Source of the DNA: Robertmurraya sp. FSL R5-0851
Lineage (GTDB): Bacteria; Bacillota; Bacilli; Bacillales; Cytobacillaceae
DNA: 64,000 nucleotides
Assembly: GCF_038002965.1 (NCBI RefSeq)
Contig: NZ_JBBOOE010000001.1
Span: 1,655,001-1,719,000, forward strand
Direction of reading: 5' to 3'
Below, in pieces: positions 19,227-29,888 of this stretch. The number at the start of each line of letters is the position of its first letter. Position 1 is the first letter of the stretch. Both the position numbers and the translations under genes were made by a program. The notes below the pieces were generated by a model. It saw only the letters and a list, made by a program, of their open reading frames with translations. It did not search any database and was not told the origin of the DNA.

Positions 19227-21821
19227 ATGGCTACATATACGCCGATGATACAGCAATATTTAAAGGTAAAGGCAGAGTATCAGGATGCCTTTTTATTTTT
19301 TCGTCTTGGGGATTTTTATGAGATGTTTTTTGATGATGCCGTGAAGGCGTCGCAAGTATTAGAAATTACACTAACTAGCAGAGATGGTGGTTCAGAAGAC
19401 CGTATCCCAATGTGTGGGGTTCCTTACCATGCTGCTCCTCAATATATTGAACAGTTAATTGAAAAAGGCTTTAAAGTCGCAATTTGCGAACAAACAGAAG
19501 ATCCGAAGCAGGCAAAAGGTGTGGTTCGGAGAGAAGTAGTTCAGTTAATCACACCTGGAACGATGATGGAAGGAAAAGGACTGAACGAAAGAGAAAACAA
19601 TTATTTAGCATCCATCTCTCGGTTCGCCGATGATCAGTATGGGTTTGCGGTGAGTGATTTGACTACAGGGGAATCTCAAGTAACGATTACAAAGAGCATG
19701 GATGAAGTTTTAAATGAACTTGCAACTTCTGGTGCACGTGAGGTGGTCATCTCTGCTTCGCATACGGACGAGCTACAGAAGAAAATTCGTGAGCGAGGTC
19801 AAGTGACCCTTTCAATGGAAGAAGATATTCAAAGTTATGTATCTTTTGAAGCTCTTTTGTCACACTTAACCAATGTTGAGATTAAGCAGACGGCCGCAAG
19901 ATTATTTAATTACTTATATCGAACACAAAAAAGATCGCTGGATCACCTTCAAGCCGTTCGTTTTTATACAGTAGATCAGTATATGAAAATAGATTATTAC
20001 TCAAAACGTAATCTCGAGTTAACAGAAACGATTCGCTCGAAAGGGAAAAAAGGCTCTCTTCTTTGGCTATTGGATGAAACAAAAACAGCAATGGGAAGCA
20101 GAATGCTCAAGTCATGGGTAGATCGTCCTCTTATCAATCAGCAACAAATTGAACTTCGCCATTCTGTTGTAGATACTCTTTTTAGCTGCTACTTTGAACG
20201 CCAAGAAATCCGTGAAAAGTTAACGGAAGTGTATGACTTAGAGCGTCTTGCAGGACGAATTGCATTTGGCAATGTGAATGCAAGAGATCTCATTCAGTTA
20301 AAGAAATCCCTTCTGCAAATTCCATTGTTGAAAAGTATGGTAGAGAATTTACCAAATGAAGCAACAAAACAATTAGCCGACAAGCTTGAACCATGCGAGG
20401 AAATAACCGACTTATTAGAAAGAGCAATTGTTGATAATCCACCTCTCTCTATTAAAGAGGGAAATATCATTTCCGATGGATATAACGAAGAACTTGATCG
20501 CTATCGTTATGCAAGTCGTAATGGAAAGCAGTGGATTGCTGAGCTTGAAAAAGAAGAGCGTGAAAAAACGGGAATCAAATCGCTAAAAATCGGATACAAC
20601 CGTGTGTTTGGTTATTATATTGAAGTGACTCGCGCGAATCTTTCCTTATTAAAAGAAGGTCAGTACGAAAGAAAGCAAACTCTAGCAAACGCTGAACGGT
20701 TTATAACTCCGGATTTAAAAGAAAAAGAGACATTGATTTTAGAAGCGGAAGAAAAAAGCACAGAGCTTGAGTATGAGTTATTTACAACTATTCGTGAGTA
20801 CGTAAAGGAATATATTCCGCAGATACAGAGATTAGCTAAGGTCGTAAGTGAGCTAGACGTTTTACAATGCTTTGCTGAAATTAGTGAAGCACGTCATTAC
20901 ACGAAGCCAAGCTTTACGACTGACAGACGATTGGTAATAAAAAATGGTCGTCATCCAGTAGTTGAAAAAGTTATGAATGCTCAGGAATACGTACCAAATG
21001 ACTGCCATATGGGGGATGAGCGAGAGATTCTGTTAATTACTGGACCCAATATGTCAGGGAAAAGTACGTACATGAGACAAGTTGCCCTTACCTCAATCCT
21101 TGCACAAATTGGCTGTTATGTACCAGCAGATGAGGCCAAACTCCCAATCTTTGACCAAGTGTTTACGAGAATTGGAGCAGCAGATGATTTAATTTCTGGA
21201 CAAAGTACCTTTATGGTGGAAATGCTTGAAGCAAAAAATGCCATTGTAAATGCCACCAGAAATAGCTTAATTCTATTTGATGAAATCGGGAGAGGAACTT
21301 CAACTTATGACGGAATGGCGTTAGCGCAGTCAATCATTGAATATATTCATGAACGAATTGAGGCGAAAACATTATTCTCAACTCATTACCATGAATTAAC
21401 CGTTCTGGGAGAGCAGCTTTCGATGTTAAATAACGTCCATGTAAGCGCGATTGAACAAAATGGTAAAGTGGTGTTCCTTCATAAAATCAAAGAAGGAGCA
21501 GCTGATAAGAGCTATGGAATTCACGTGGCAGAGCTAGCGGAGCTGCCAAAGGAACTGATTGCTCGAGCGAATGAAATTTTACAAGCATTAGAGTCAGGTG
21601 ACAACACCAGTTCCAAAGAAGAAAAGAAAGTAGTACCGAATAAGGTGTCAGAAGATGCACAACTGTCCTTTTTTGCTGAACCAAAGGTGGAAGTAAAAGC
21701 AAACCTATCATCAAAGGAAAAGAAGACACTAGAGTCTTTGAAATCACTAAATATATTAGAAATGACTCCTATGCAGGCCTTTAATATTTTATTTGATCTT
21801 CATAAGCAAGCAAAGAGCTAA
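19227..21821 (+). CDS. mutS: DNA mismatch repair ATPase MutS
   Basis: MutS recognises mismatches and recruits MutL. This protein is 864 residues from ATG 19227 ([15 protein letters not shown]), the usual beginning, with GGAGG 5 bases upstream. The frame extends 33 codons further without a good binding site. The mismatch-binding phenylalanine region lies in [15 protein letters not shown]. Walker A is [10 protein letters not shown], Walker B is [16 protein letters not shown], and the ATPase H loop is LFSTHYHEL. MutL starts 21 bases after the stop, making a mutSL operon. Confidence 0.98.
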   Translation: MATYTPMIQQYLKVKAEYQDAFLFFRLGDFYEMFFDDAVKASQVLEITLTSRDGGSEDRIPMCGVPYHAAPQYIEQLIEKGFKVAICEQTEDPKQAKGVVRREVVQLITPGTMMEGKGLNERENNYLASISRFADDQYGFAVSDLTTGESQVTITKSMDEVLNELATSGAREVVISASHTDELQKKIRERGQVTLSMEEDIQSYVSFEALLSHLTNVEIKQTAARLFNYLYRTQKRSLDHLQAVRFYTVDQYMKIDYYSKRNLELTETIRSKGKKGSLLWLLDETKTAMGSRMLKSWVDRPLINQQQIELRHSVVDTLFSCYFERQEIREKLTEVYDLERLAGRIAFGNVNARDLIQLKKSLLQIPLLKSMVENLPNEATKQLADKLEPCEEITDLLERAIVDNPPLSIKEGNIISDGYNEELDRYRYASRNGKQWIAELEKEEREKTGIKSLKIGYNRVFGYYIEVTRANLSLLKEGQYERKQTLANAERFITPDLKEKETLILEAEEKSTELEYELFTTIREYVKEYIPQIQRLAKVVSELDVLQCFAEISEARHYTKPSFTTDRRLVIKNGRHPVVEKVMNAQEYVPNDCHMGDEREILLITGPNMSGKSTYMRQVALTSILAQIGCYVPADEAKLPIFDQVFTRIGAADDLISGQSTFMVEMLEAKNAIVNATRNSLILFDEIGRGTSTYDGMALAQSIIEYIHERIEAKTLFSTHYHELTVLGEQLSMLNNVHVSAIEQNGKVVFLHKIKEGAADKSYGIHVAELAELPKELIARANEILQALESGDNTSSKEEKKVVPNKVSEDAQLSFFAEPKVEVKANLSSKEKKTLESLKSLNILEMTPMQAFNILFDLHKQAKS

Positions 21822-21842
21822 ACATCTCAGGGAGGTGAGACG

Positions 21843-23696
21843 ATGGGGAAAATCATTCAATTAGATGACCGACTATCGAATAAAATTGCTGCCGGAGAAG
21901 TGGTTGAACGACCGGCATCTGTTGTAAAGGAACTGGTAGAAAATGCAATTGATGCAGGTAGTACTGTCATTGAAGTAGAGGTTGAGGAAGCGGGATTAGG
22001 TAAGATCAGAATACTCGACAACGGTGACGGTATTTCGGAAGAGGATGTGCTAATGGCGTTTCAGCGTCACGCTACTAGTAAAATAAAAAATGATGATGAC
22101 TTGTTTCGAATCCGAACACTAGGGTTTCGTGGAGAAGCATTGCCCAGTATCGCTTCGGTAAGTCATTTTGAAATGAAAACATCAACCGGTGATGTGGGTT
22201 CAAGAGTCGTGTTTGAGGGCGGAGTTTTGCAGGTTCATGAGGCAGCGGCTGCCAGAAAAGGAACCGATATTATTGTTACGGACCTATTCTTCAACACGCC
22301 TGCCCGCTTGAAATATTTGAAGACCGTTCACACAGAGCTTGGGAATATTACGGATATTATGAACCGTCTTGCGCTCAGCCATCCTGAAATTTCGTTTCGC
22401 CTGATTCATAATGATCGAAAGCTCCTTCACACTACGGGAAACGGTGATGTCCGGCAAGTATTAGCTGCCATTTATGGAGTAAACATCGTGAAGAAAATGG
22501 TACCTATTTCAGCTACTTCACTAGATTATCAGGTAAAAGGTTGGATCGCTCTTCCTGAGATTACGAGAGCGTCAAGGAACTATATTTCTACCATGATTAA
22601 TGGACGATTTATTAAAAACTATCCCCTCGTAAAAGCGGTGCAGGAAGGTTATCATACCTTATTACCCATTGGTCGTTATCCGATTGTCTTATTGTCAGTC
22701 GAAATGGATCCTATTTTAGTAGACGTAAATGTGCATCCGTCTAAGATGGAGGTCCGTTTAAGTAAGGAACAAGAGTTAAACCAACTCGTCACAGATGCCA
22801 TTAAAAAGGTATTTAAAAGCCAAGAGCTGATTCCATCCGGTTTTATTCAACAGGAGAAAAAAGAAAAGCCACAATCAGAGCAAACCTTTTTCGAGCTGGA
22901 TCATGTGGTGGAAAAAGAGCTCCCTGTTGAGAGAACCGTTTTTACAGAGTCCATTTTAAGAGAACCTATTACAACGGAAAGAGTCGAAGTGATTCAAAGG
23001 CCTGTTAGCATTGTTAAAGAAGAAACCTTGGCACCGGTTAGGACGGAAACGGTTGCGGAGATTGAGATAGAAGAAATTGTAGATGAAAGGGATCATCTAC
23101 AAGAGACCAAAATGAGAGTTCCTCCATTTTATCCAATCGGTCAAATGCATGGGACGTATATTCTAGCTCAAAATGAAAAAGGGCTTTATATTATTGATCA
23201 GCATGCGGCACAGGAAAGAATTAAATATGAGTACTTCCGTGAAAAGGTGGGAGATGTTCAAAATGAGCTTCAAGAGTTACTTGTGCCGATAACGCTTGAG
23301 TATTCTTCTGACGAAGCGTTAAAGATTCTAGAACATCAACACGAGTTAGAGAAAGTGGGTGTGTTTTTAGAGCCGTTTGGTCACAACAGCTTTATTCTTC
23401 GCTCACATCCACAGTGGCTTCCGAAAGGGGAAGAGAAAGAACTTATGGAGGAAATGATCGAGCAGCTTCTACAAATGAAAAAGGTCGATATTCATAAACT
23501 TCGTGAAGAAGCGGCAATTATGATGAGCTGTAAGGCATCCATAAAAGCAAACCATCATTTGCGGCAGGATGAAATACAGGCACTTTTAGATGAGTTGCGG
23601 TCTACTTCAGATCCGTTTACCTGTCCGCATGGAAGGCCAATTATTATTCATTATTCTACCTATGAGATGGAAAAAATGTTTAAACGTGTAATGTAA
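21843..23696 (+). CDS. mutL: DNA mismatch repair protein MutL
   Basis: MutL couples MutS recognition to strand incision. This protein is 617 residues. The N-terminal GHKL ATPase has [19 protein letters not shown] and [11 protein letters not shown]. The C-terminal part has the endonuclease motif [12 protein letters not shown] and zinc-site motifs [11 protein letters not shown] and CPHGRP, so it is a nicking MutL as expected for a bacterium without MutH. The linker (about 345-425) is Glu-rich and variable. GGGAGGTGA precedes ATG. Confidence 0.98.
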   Translation: MGKIIQLDDRLSNKIAAGEVVERPASVVKELVENAIDAGSTVIEVEVEEAGLGKIRILDNGDGISEEDVLMAFQRHATSKIKNDDDLFRIRTLGFRGEALPSIASVSHFEMKTSTGDVGSRVVFEGGVLQVHEAAAARKGTDIIVTDLFFNTPARLKYLKTVHTELGNITDIMNRLALSHPEISFRLIHNDRKLLHTTGNGDVRQVLAAIYGVNIVKKMVPISATSLDYQVKGWIALPEITRASRNYISTMINGRFIKNYPLVKAVQEGYHTLLPIGRYPIVLLSVEMDPILVDVNVHPSKMEVRLSKEQELNQLVTDAIKKVFKSQELIPSGFIQQEKKEKPQSEQTFFELDHVVEKELPVERTVFTESILREPITTERVEVIQRPVSIVKEETLAPVRTETVAEIEIEEIVDERDHLQETKMRVPPFYPIGQMHGTYILAQNEKGLYIIDQHAAQERIKYEYFREKVGDVQNELQELLVPITLEYSSDEALKILEHQHELEKVGVFLEPFGHNSFILRSHPQWLPKGEEKELMEEMIEQLLQMKKVDIHKLREEAAIMMSCKASIKANHHLRQDEIQALLDELRSTSDPFTCPHGRPIIIHYSTYEMEKMFKRVM

Positions 23697-23732
23697 GAAC
23701 TGGATTCAATAGAATCCAGTTCTTCTTTTTTT
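23695..23732 (+). terminator. terminator after mutL
   Basis: An 11-bp perfect stem, GAACTGGATTC/GAATCCAGTTC, with loop AATA is followed by TTCT8. It starts at the mutL stop codon. Confidence 0.92.
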
Positions 23733-23845
23733 TATTATTAGAGTAATTTTACACAAAAAGGGTAAAATCGAGAAAAGTGTCGAACAAATTGTATAGCATG
23801 CGCATCATTAATCCTATATATTGAAGGTAGAAAGGGGGAGGATCA

Positions 23846-24292
23846 ATGTTTGTTTTTGGTTTGCTAACGACAATTCTTCCTGCTGTAATCGTTATTTTTG
23901 CCATTGCTTATATTGCGAAAAACAAAAACAAGGAGGATGATGAAACCATGATACGGCACTTATACACATATTTAGTATTATTCGCGACATTAATGATGGT
24001 CATCGGTGGTGGGATTTCCATATTTATGGTTACTGCTGACTTAGTGAGTCCATCAGGGTATTATCAAAGTTTTTCCGATTACGAGATGATGCGTGAGAGT
24101 GAAAAGGTAGGAGGAAACACGCAAATTAGCGAGGAAGAGCTACGAGCTGATTATGAACAGTTGGTAGAAGATGAAAAAGCAAGAATTAGAGAAAATGCCA
24201 AAAATCAAATGATTAAAAGCTTAGGATTTATCGTCATTCCTCTACCTATATTTATTTATTTTAACAGATTGAGAAGAAAGCATATTGAGTAG
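23846..24292 (+). CDS. small membrane protein of unknown function
   Basis: This 148-residue protein has three hydrophobic segments: about 3-24 (VFGLLTTILPAVIVIFAIAY), 40-64 (YLVLFATLMMVIGGGISIFM) and 125-140 (SLGFIVIPLPIFIYFN). A charged stretch (ISEEELRADYEQLVEDEKAR) that may be helical lies between the last two. The arrangement vaguely recalls DUF5671-type membrane proteins, but I do not recognise it with certainty. AAAGGGGGAGG precedes ATG. It sits alone between two terminators. Confidence 0.7.
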   Translation: MFVFGLLTTILPAVIVIFAIAYIAKNKNKEDDETMIRHLYTYLVLFATLMMVIGGGISIFMVTADLVSPSGYYQSFSDYEMMRESEKVGGNTQISEEELRADYEQLVEDEKARIRENAKNQMIKSLGFIVIPLPIFIYFNRLRRKHIE

Positions 24293-24319
24293 AGCTCCTT
24301 TTCTTTGGGGGCTTTTTTT
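24293..24319 (+). terminator. probable terminator after the small membrane protein gene
   Basis: AGCTCC pairs with GGGGCT (one T-G) around a loop of about 9 bases, followed by T7. Confidence 0.65.
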
Positions 24320-24343
24320 ATGAGCCTATTTATCCGTGATATA

Positions 24344-24373
24344 TACCCGTTTTTAGGATAAGTACATATAGTA
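24344..24373 (+). promoter_or_regulatory. candidate sigma-K promoter before the Gly/Tyr-rich gene
   Basis: CATATAGTA (24365-24373) is an exact match to the sigma-K -10 CATANNNTA. TACC at 24344-24347 fits the -35 (core AC) with a 17-base spacer. The predicted start falls about 14 bases before the ribosome binding site of the next gene. Confidence 0.5.
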
Positions 24374-24408
24374 TTTTGTATACAACCTAGAAAAAAGGGG
24401 AATGCCAA

Positions 24409-24816
24409 TTGAAACGAGGAATGAGAAGACCTTTCCCTTTCGGTATGGGGAATCTTGGTGGATATCCAAACTACAACCCGTTTTCCCAATTTGATAGTTT
24501 TGGTTATCCTGATGCTAAATACTATGGATTTGAAGACCAGGTACCAAGTACGGTCGGTGTTGGAGGTTCAAAATATAGTCCCTTTTTTGGCTATGGAGCA
24601 CCCAAGTTTGGTCATTCAGGCTATGGATACCCTTCTCCTTATGGAGGACCTGGATTTACTCCTGGGTTTGGAGGGGGATTCGGCTTAGGTTATGGCGGTG
24701 GTCCTGGAGTGGGATATGGCGGAGGAATTAGTCCGCTCGGTGCAGGGTTACTAGGATTTGGTGCGGGGTTGCTCGGTGGAGCCCTTTTTGATAATAAAGG
24801 TAGATGGTATTATTGA
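24409..24816 (+). CDS. Gly/Tyr/Pro-rich protein, probable spore coat component
   Basis: This 135-residue low-complexity protein is basic at the start (MKRGMRRPFPFGMG). It then has repeated Gly-Tyr-Pro-Phe units (HSGYGYPSPYGGPGF, GLGYGGGPGVGYGGG) and a short hydrophobic Gly-Leu segment near the end (GAGLLGFGAGLLGGALF). It ends DNKGRWYY. Such Tyr/Gly-rich proteins are common in the spore coat and crust, where tyrosines may be cross-linked. The start is TTG, with AAAGGGG 8 bases upstream. The sigma-K-like promoter supports mother-cell expression. I do not recognise a named homologue. Confidence 0.72.
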   Translation: MKRGMRRPFPFGMGNLGGYPNYNPFSQFDSFGYPDAKYYGFEDQVPSTVGVGGSKYSPFFGYGAPKFGHSGYGYPSPYGGPGFTPGFGGGFGLGYGGGPGVGYGGGISPLGAGLLGFGAGLLGGALFDNKGRWYY

Positions 24817-24818
24817 AA

Positions 24819-24856
24819 CGAAAAAGTCCCAACGGGTAGACCGTGGGACTTTTTCG
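24819..24856. terminator. bidirectional terminator between converging genes
   Basis: CGAAAAAGTCCC-AACGG pairs with CCGT-GGGACTTTTTCG. A- and T-runs on both sides let it serve both the Gly-rich gene (+) and mreBH (-). Confidence 0.88.
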
Positions 24857-24871
24857 AAGATTGTGGGTATC

Positions 24872-25879
24872 TTACCTTGCAACAGAAGGTAACTTGTGAA
24901 GAAAATCAAGTGCCCTACCCGTACCGATGGCTACTGATTCTAAGGGTTCATTTGCTAAATGAACGGGAACGAAGATTTGCTCGCTTAGCCACTGCTCCAT
25001 GCCTTTTAATAAAGATCCACCACCAGTTAAAATGACTCCTCGGTCTACAATATCACCGCTTAACTCGGCTGGACTGTCTTCTAACGTAGCACGAACTGCT
25101 TCTAGTATATGAAGTAGTGATTCTTTAATAGCATCACGAACTTCGTAGGAATGTAGTTCGATCGTTTTTGGTAAACCGGTTAGCAGGTCTCTTCCTCGAA
25201 CTTCAAGCACTTCTTTTTCATGGTCCACTAGGGCATAACCGATTTCCATCTTAATTTGCTCGGCAGTGGGCTCTCCAATTAGAACATTGTATTCTTTTCT
25301 TACATACTGAATAATATCGTCATCCAAATGATCGCCACCAATGCGAATAGAGTGGCAGGCAACGACGCCTCCGAATGATATGATCGCAACTTCAGTAGAA
25401 CCTCCGCCAATATCTACTACCACATTGGCTACAGGTTCGTCCACGGGAAGTCCGGCTCCGATCGCTGCGGCCACTGGTTCTTCAATAAGAAAGACCTTTT
25501 TGGCACCTGCGTTTCTTGCGGCATCCTGGATGGCTCTCTTGTCCACACTCGTAGAGCCAGCTGGTGTACAAATGACCACATTCGGTTTTCGAATCGTTAA
25601 CCCCATTCTGGTTGATGCTTTTGTAATAATGTACTTTAATAATTCCGAAGTGATATCATAATCGGCAATCACTCCGTTTTTTAGAGGACGAATCGCTGTA
25701 ATTTTACCAGGAGTTTTTCCAATCATTGCTTTTGCTTCTAGTCCCACCGCAACGACTTTATTCGTTGTAGTATCTAGAGCGACAACAGAAGGCTCATTAA
25801 AGACAATTCCTTTATTTTTACTATATACAAGTACGTTTGCTGTACCTAAATCAATTCCAATCTCTAACGTTCCAAACAT
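24872..25879 (-). CDS. mreBH: MreB-like rod-shape protein MreBH
   Basis: MreBH is an actin-like ATPase filament that directs cell-wall synthesis and LytE in B. subtilis. The protein is 335 residues, with phosphate-1 motif [33 protein letters not shown], phosphate-2 [13 protein letters not shown] and adenosine motif [12 protein letters not shown]. The start is ATG with a weak GGTGGGAT upstream. In B. subtilis mreBH depends on SigI; GGGGGTT at 25941-25947 (AACCCCC on this strand) may be part of such a promoter. It could also be called Mbl-like, but length and context favour MreBH. Confidence 0.87.
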   Translation of the reverse strand: MFGTLEIGIDLGTANVLVYSKNKGIVFNEPSVVALDTTTNKVVAVGLEAKAMIGKTPGKITAIRPLKNGVIADYDITSELLKYIITKASTRMGLTIRKPNVVICTPAGSTSVDKRAIQDAARNAGAKKVFLIEEPVAAAIGAGLPVDEPVANVVVDIGGGSTEVAIISFGGVVACHSIRIGGDHLDDDIIQYVRKEYNVLIGEPTAEQIKMEIGYALVDHEKEVLEVRGRDLLTGLPKTIELHSYEVRDAIKESLLHILEAVRATLEDSPAELSGDIVDRGVILTGGGSLLKGMEQWLSEQIFVPVHLANEPLESVAIGTGRALDFLHKLPSVAR

Positions 25880-26138
25880 ATCTATCCCACCAATTCATTT
25901 TAAGTCTCTTTACACTCTTCATATAAAGTAGCACGAATTTGGGGGTTCTCTGTCGATTGTTATCGAATCGTTATATAATTGTAATGAAAAAAGAAAGAAA
26001 TGGAAGTGTATGACAAAGGTATAACGGGTTGAAATCTGGTTATAATGCATAGAGGCTAACCTGCTTCTAGTTTTATGTTAATGGAGTTACATGTTATACT
26101 ACAAAGCATCTAAAGAAATTTGTAAAGGCAGTGTCAAC

Positions 26139-27137
26139 ATGAAACAGGAGAAGGAAAAAGTCGTCGTCCTCATTGGACCAACAGCCGTTGGGAAAACGAA
26201 GACGAGCATTGAATTAGCTAAGCGGTTTAATGGTGAAATAATTAGTGGCGACTCAATGCAAATATATAAAGAAATGAATATAGGAACAGCCAAGATTAAG
26301 CAAGAAGAAATGGAAGGAATTACTCATCATCTCATTGATATTAAGGATCCAGAAGAGACGTTTTCAGTAGCGGAGTTTCAAGAGCTTGTACGACTGAAAA
26401 TTACGGAAATCACCAATCGAGGAAAGCTACCAATGATTGTTGGTGGAACGGGGTTGTACATTCAATCAGCCATCTATGACTACCAATTTTCTGATGCTCC
26501 CAATAATGAGGAACTGAGACAAAAGCTGGAAGAGCAAGTGAAGACAGATGGGGTGGAAGTTCTTCATAAGAAGTTGTCTGAAGTAGATCCAATAAGTGCT
26601 AGGCGTATACATCCAAATAACGTACGTCGTGTCATCCGTGCATTAGAGGTTTATTTAACAACAGGGCAAACATTAACAGAAATACAATCGGAGCAAGTGA
26701 TTGAACCGTTGTATGATATTTCCATCATTGGGTTAACCATGGAACGTGAGCGTCTGTACGATCGTATTAATGCAAGAGTTGATGAAATGATAACTGAAGG
26801 TTTAGAAGAAGAAGTGAGAAAATTGTATGACAAAGGGCTTATGCATACACAGGCTTTACAAGCCATTGGTTATAAGGAATGGTTTCATTATTTTTCAAAA
26901 GAACAATCGCTTGAATCAACGATCGAACAATTAAAGCAGAACTCTCGACGATATGCAAAACGTCAGCTCACATGGTTCAGAAATAAAATGGATGTTACTT
27001 GGTTTGATATGACACATGTGACAAATGAGCAACAGATTCGAAAAAAAATTAAGGAAATTTCTACGTATATTGAAGGAAAGCTAAAAATAAAATCGAATAC
27101 ATATGAAATAGAGATAAAAGAGGAGGATTTATTATGA
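26139..27137 (+). CDS. miaA: tRNA dimethylallyltransferase MiaA
   Basis: MiaA adds the isopentenyl group to A37 of tRNAs that read UNN codons; MiaB then modifies it further. The protein is 332 residues from ATG 26139. Walker A is [13 protein letters not shown], followed by [29 protein letters not shown] and the late [10 protein letters not shown] motif. An upstream in-frame ATG (26091) with GGAGTT only 4 bases away would add 16 residues; related proteins begin just before the P-loop, so I prefer 26139, although its binding site is weak. The stop overlaps the hfq start. Confidence 0.95.
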   Translation: MKQEKEKVVVLIGPTAVGKTKTSIELAKRFNGEIISGDSMQIYKEMNIGTAKIKQEEMEGITHHLIDIKDPEETFSVAEFQELVRLKITEITNRGKLPMIVGGTGLYIQSAIYDYQFSDAPNNEELRQKLEEQVKTDGVEVLHKKLSEVDPISARRIHPNNVRRVIRALEVYLTTGQTLTEIQSEQVIEPLYDISIIGLTMERERLYDRINARVDEMITEGLEEEVRKLYDKGLMHTQALQAIGYKEWFHYFSKEQSLESTIEQLKQNSRRYAKRQLTWFRNKMDVTWFDMTHVTNEQQIRKKIKEISTYIEGKLKIKSNTYEIEIKEEDLL

Positions 27138-27370
27138 AGCAAGCCATTAATATCCAGGATCAATTTTTAAATCAACTTCGCAAAGACAGTACAAATTGTA
27201 CGGTGTTTTTGTTGAATGGCTTCCAATTAAGAGGAACAATTAAAGGCTTTGATAACTTTACGATTCTATTTGAATGTGAAGGGAAGCAACAGCTTGTATA
27301 TAAGCATGCCATTTCCACATTCTCTCCATTGCGTAATGTGCAAATTGATTTAGATGGTCAAAATCAATAA
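27134..27370 (+). CDS. hfq: RNA chaperone Hfq
   Basis: Hfq is an Sm-like hexamer that binds small RNAs and A-rich RNA. This protein is 78 residues. The Sm1 motif is [20 protein letters not shown] and the Sm2 motif is [12 protein letters not shown], with the conserved YKH. ATG overlaps the miaA stop by 4 bases, and GAGGA lies inside miaA, so translation is coupled. A strong terminator follows. Confidence 0.98.
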   Translation: MKQAINIQDQFLNQLRKDSTNCTVFLLNGFQLRGTIKGFDNFTILFECEGKQQLVYKHAISTFSPLRNVQIDLDGQNQ

Positions 27371-27383
27371 TGGAACTTCATTC

Positions 27384-27420
27384 AAGACCCGCTTTCTTCA
27401 CGGAAGCGGGTCTTTGATTT
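27384..27420 (+). terminator. terminator after hfq
   Basis: An 11-bp perfect stem, AAGACCCGCTT/AAGCGGGTCTT, with a 9-base loop is followed by a T-rich tract. Confidence 0.88.
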
Positions 27421-27573
27421 CTAAAATAAATATTTTTGAATACATATAGAGTAATCGCTTAAATAATGGGAAAAGCATGACTACTTTGAGACCATGAATA
27501 TAGCTGATTATAGGCATTTGTCACAAATCATGCACCAAGCGCGTATACTGTTTTATTATGTGAGGTGAAAGCT

Positions 27574-28515
27574 TTGGACCAACCAATTCGAATGAAAAAC
27601 AATGGACAAATCAGCATTGTCTTAAATTCACAGAAACGAAAACCCACTGTTACCGAACCATATGTGGCTCCAAAGGCCATTCCCCCTGAGCATGCAGCAT
27701 TAAAGGAGATTGAGGAAGAACTTGGTGCGCTTGTTGGAATGGAAGAAATGAAGCGAATGATAAAGGAAATTTACGCATGGATATATGTGAACAAAAAAAG
27801 AGAAGCTGCTGGATTAAAAGCAGGAAAACAAGCGCTCCATATGATGTTTAAAGGCAATCCTGGAACAGGGAAAACGACGGTTGCTAGGTTGATTGGGAAG
27901 TTATTTCTACGAATGAATGTCCTAACGAAAGGTCATTTAATTGAAGCGGAACGGGCTGATCTAGTCGGTGAATACATCGGACATACTGCCCAAAAAACAA
28001 GAGATCTCGTAAAGAAGGCTCTCGGAGGGATTCTTTTTGTTGATGAAGCCTACTCTCTTGGTAGGGGTGGGGAGAAAGACTTTGGTAAAGAAGCCATTGA
28101 TACACTCGTCAAACATATGGAGGATAAGCAACATGAATTCATTTTAATTTTGGCAGGGTATTCGAGAGAAATGGATGAGTTTCTCACACTCAATCCTGGA
28201 TTGCATTCTCGATTTCCGCTTGTTATCGATTTTCCGGATTACAGCATTGAGCAACTTATGGAAATTGGGCAAAGAATGCTGAAGGAAAAGGAATACACCT
28301 TGAGCCATGAAGCAGAAAGAAAGCTTCGAGAACATCTCATTTGGGTGAAATCTGCGTTTAGTCCAGCTGGTTTCTCGAATGGACGATACGTAAGAAATGT
28401 ACTTGAAAAATCGATTCGTGCCCAGGCAATGAGGTTGTTAATGATAAACAACTTCGATCGGCATGATTTAATGACCATACGAAGCAATGATCTTATATTT
28501 GAAGAAGATGAGTAA
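27574..28515 (+). CDS. spoVK: stage V sporulation protein K
   Basis: SpoVK is an AAA+ ATPase of the CbxX/CfqX type required for spore maturation in the mother cell. The protein is 313 residues. Walker A is MMFKGNPGTGKTTVAR and Walker B is GGILFVDEAYSL. Further motifs are KHMEDKQHEFILILAGYSRE and the C-terminal SNGRYVRNVLEKSIRAQA. The frame opens at GTG 27565, but that codon overlaps the binding site GAGGTGA. TTG 27574, 5-6 bases after it, is the better start. It lies between hfq and hflX, as in B. subtilis. Confidence 0.95.
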   Translation: MDQPIRMKNNGQISIVLNSQKRKPTVTEPYVAPKAIPPEHAALKEIEEELGALVGMEEMKRMIKEIYAWIYVNKKREAAGLKAGKQALHMMFKGNPGTGKTTVARLIGKLFLRMNVLTKGHLIEAERADLVGEYIGHTAQKTRDLVKKALGGILFVDEAYSLGRGGEKDFGKEAIDTLVKHMEDKQHEFILILAGYSREMDEFLTLNPGLHSRFPLVIDFPDYSIEQLMEIGQRMLKEKEYTLSHEAERKLREHLIWVKSAFSPAGFSNGRYVRNVLEKSIRAQAMRLLMINNFDRHDLMTIRSNDLIFEEDE

Positions 28516-28522
28516 AAAGGGG

Positions 28523-28550
28523 GCAGGCTACAAGTAGCCTGCTTTATTTG
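28523..28550 (+). terminator. terminator after spoVK
   Basis: GCAGGCTAC and GTAGCCTGC form a stem with a very short loop, followed by TTTATTTG. Confidence 0.8.
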
Positions 28551-28618
28551 TTATTAGCAAATTAGTATTAAAAACAATTATTTGGTATGATATGAAAAAA
28601 GGATAATGAGGTGATTTC

Positions 28619-29875
28619 TTGGATCAAAAGCATGAATATGAAAAGGTGATTCTCGTTGGTTGTCAAACGATTGAGGATGACGAAAGATTTCACTATTCGA
28701 TGGAGGAACTCGCTTCTTTAACGGAGACCGCGAAAGGTACAGTACAAGCAACATTATCTCAAAAGAGAGACAGAATCCATCCATCTACATACATAGGTAA
28801 AGGGAAAGTTGAAGAGTTAAGAGCGTTAGAGGAGGAAACAGAAGCAAATATTATCATATTTAATGATGAGCTTTCGCCGAGTCAGGTACGAAATCTATCA
28901 AAAGACATCTCTGCGAGAATTATTGATCGAACGCAGTTGATTTTGGATATTTTTGCCCAACGTGCACGTTCGAAAGAAGGGAAGCTTCAAGTCGAATTGG
29001 CCCAGCTTCAATATCTACTTCCCAGATTGGGTGGGCAAGGAACACAGCTTTCTCGACTGGGTGCTGGAATAGGGACGAGAGGTCCGGGGGAAACCCAGCT
29101 TGAGACCGACCGAAGACATATTCGAAGACGAATTGACGATATTAAAGCCCAGCTCGCAGTAATCGTGCAGCATCGTGATCGATATCGTGAGCGTCGGAAA
29201 AAGAATAAAGCCTTTCAAGTGGCGCTTGTTGGATATACGAATGCGGGGAAATCGACAATTTTCAATCGCTTAACGGAAGCAGATTCGTTCGAGGAAAATC
29301 AGCTGTTTGCCACACTTGACCCTATGACGAGAAAAATGATTCTTCCAAGCGGTTTTAGTACATTACTAACAGACACGGTTGGATTTATTCAAGACCTTCC
29401 AACAACTTTGGTTGCTGCCTTTCGTTCTACCTTGGAGGAAGTACGAGAAGCAGATCTTCTTTTACACGTCGTGGATATGTCGAGTGCGGACTCATATCAG
29501 CATGAACAAACCGTACATAAGTTACTCGAGGATTTAGATATTCAGCAAATCCCACAATTGACCGTTTATAATAAGAGAGATATGAAAAATCCTGACTTTG
29601 TTCCAACTGCCAAAACGGAAACTTTGCAGATTTCTGCATTTAGTGAAGAAGATCGCTTTTTATTAAAGCAAAAAATGGAACAGGTGATTATTTCAGAAAT
29701 GAAATTTTACCAAGTTGAGGTTCCTTCCACAGAAGGAAAGCTGTTAGCTCAATTAAAAAATGATACGATACTAAGGGAGCTAGCATTCGAAGAAGAAAAG
29801 GATATGTATCTATGCAAAGGATATGTACTCAATGATCACCAAATATTAGGACAAATAAATCAATACAGCATTTAG
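28619..29875 (+). CDS. hflX: ribosome-associated GTPase HflX
   Basis: HflX binds the ribosome and can split or rescue stalled ribosomes. The protein is 418 residues. The N-terminal HflX domain contains [14 protein letters not shown] and the glycine-rich [20 protein letters not shown]. The G domain has G1 [10 protein letters not shown]3 [10 protein letters not shown] and G4 YNKRDM. The start is TTG with GAGGTGA 5-6 bases upstream. This is the B. subtilis ynbA position. ynbB follows after 13 bases, so they form one unit. Confidence 0.96.
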   Translation: MDQKHEYEKVILVGCQTIEDDERFHYSMEELASLTETAKGTVQATLSQKRDRIHPSTYIGKGKVEELRALEEETEANIIIFNDELSPSQVRNLSKDISARIIDRTQLILDIFAQRARSKEGKLQVELAQLQYLLPRLGGQGTQLSRLGAGIGTRGPGETQLETDRRHIRRRIDDIKAQLAVIVQHRDRYRERRKKNKAFQVALVGYTNAGKSTIFNRLTEADSFEENQLFATLDPMTRKMILPSGFSTLLTDTVGFIQDLPTTLVAAFRSTLEEVREADLLLHVVDMSSADSYQHEQTVHKLLEDLDIQQIPQLTVYNKRDMKNPDFVPTAKTETLQISAFSEEDRFLLKQKMEQVIISEMKFYQVEVPSTEGKLLAQLKNDTILRELAFEEEKDMYLCKGYVLNDHQILGQINQYSI

Positions 29876-29888
29876 TTAGGAGAACATC

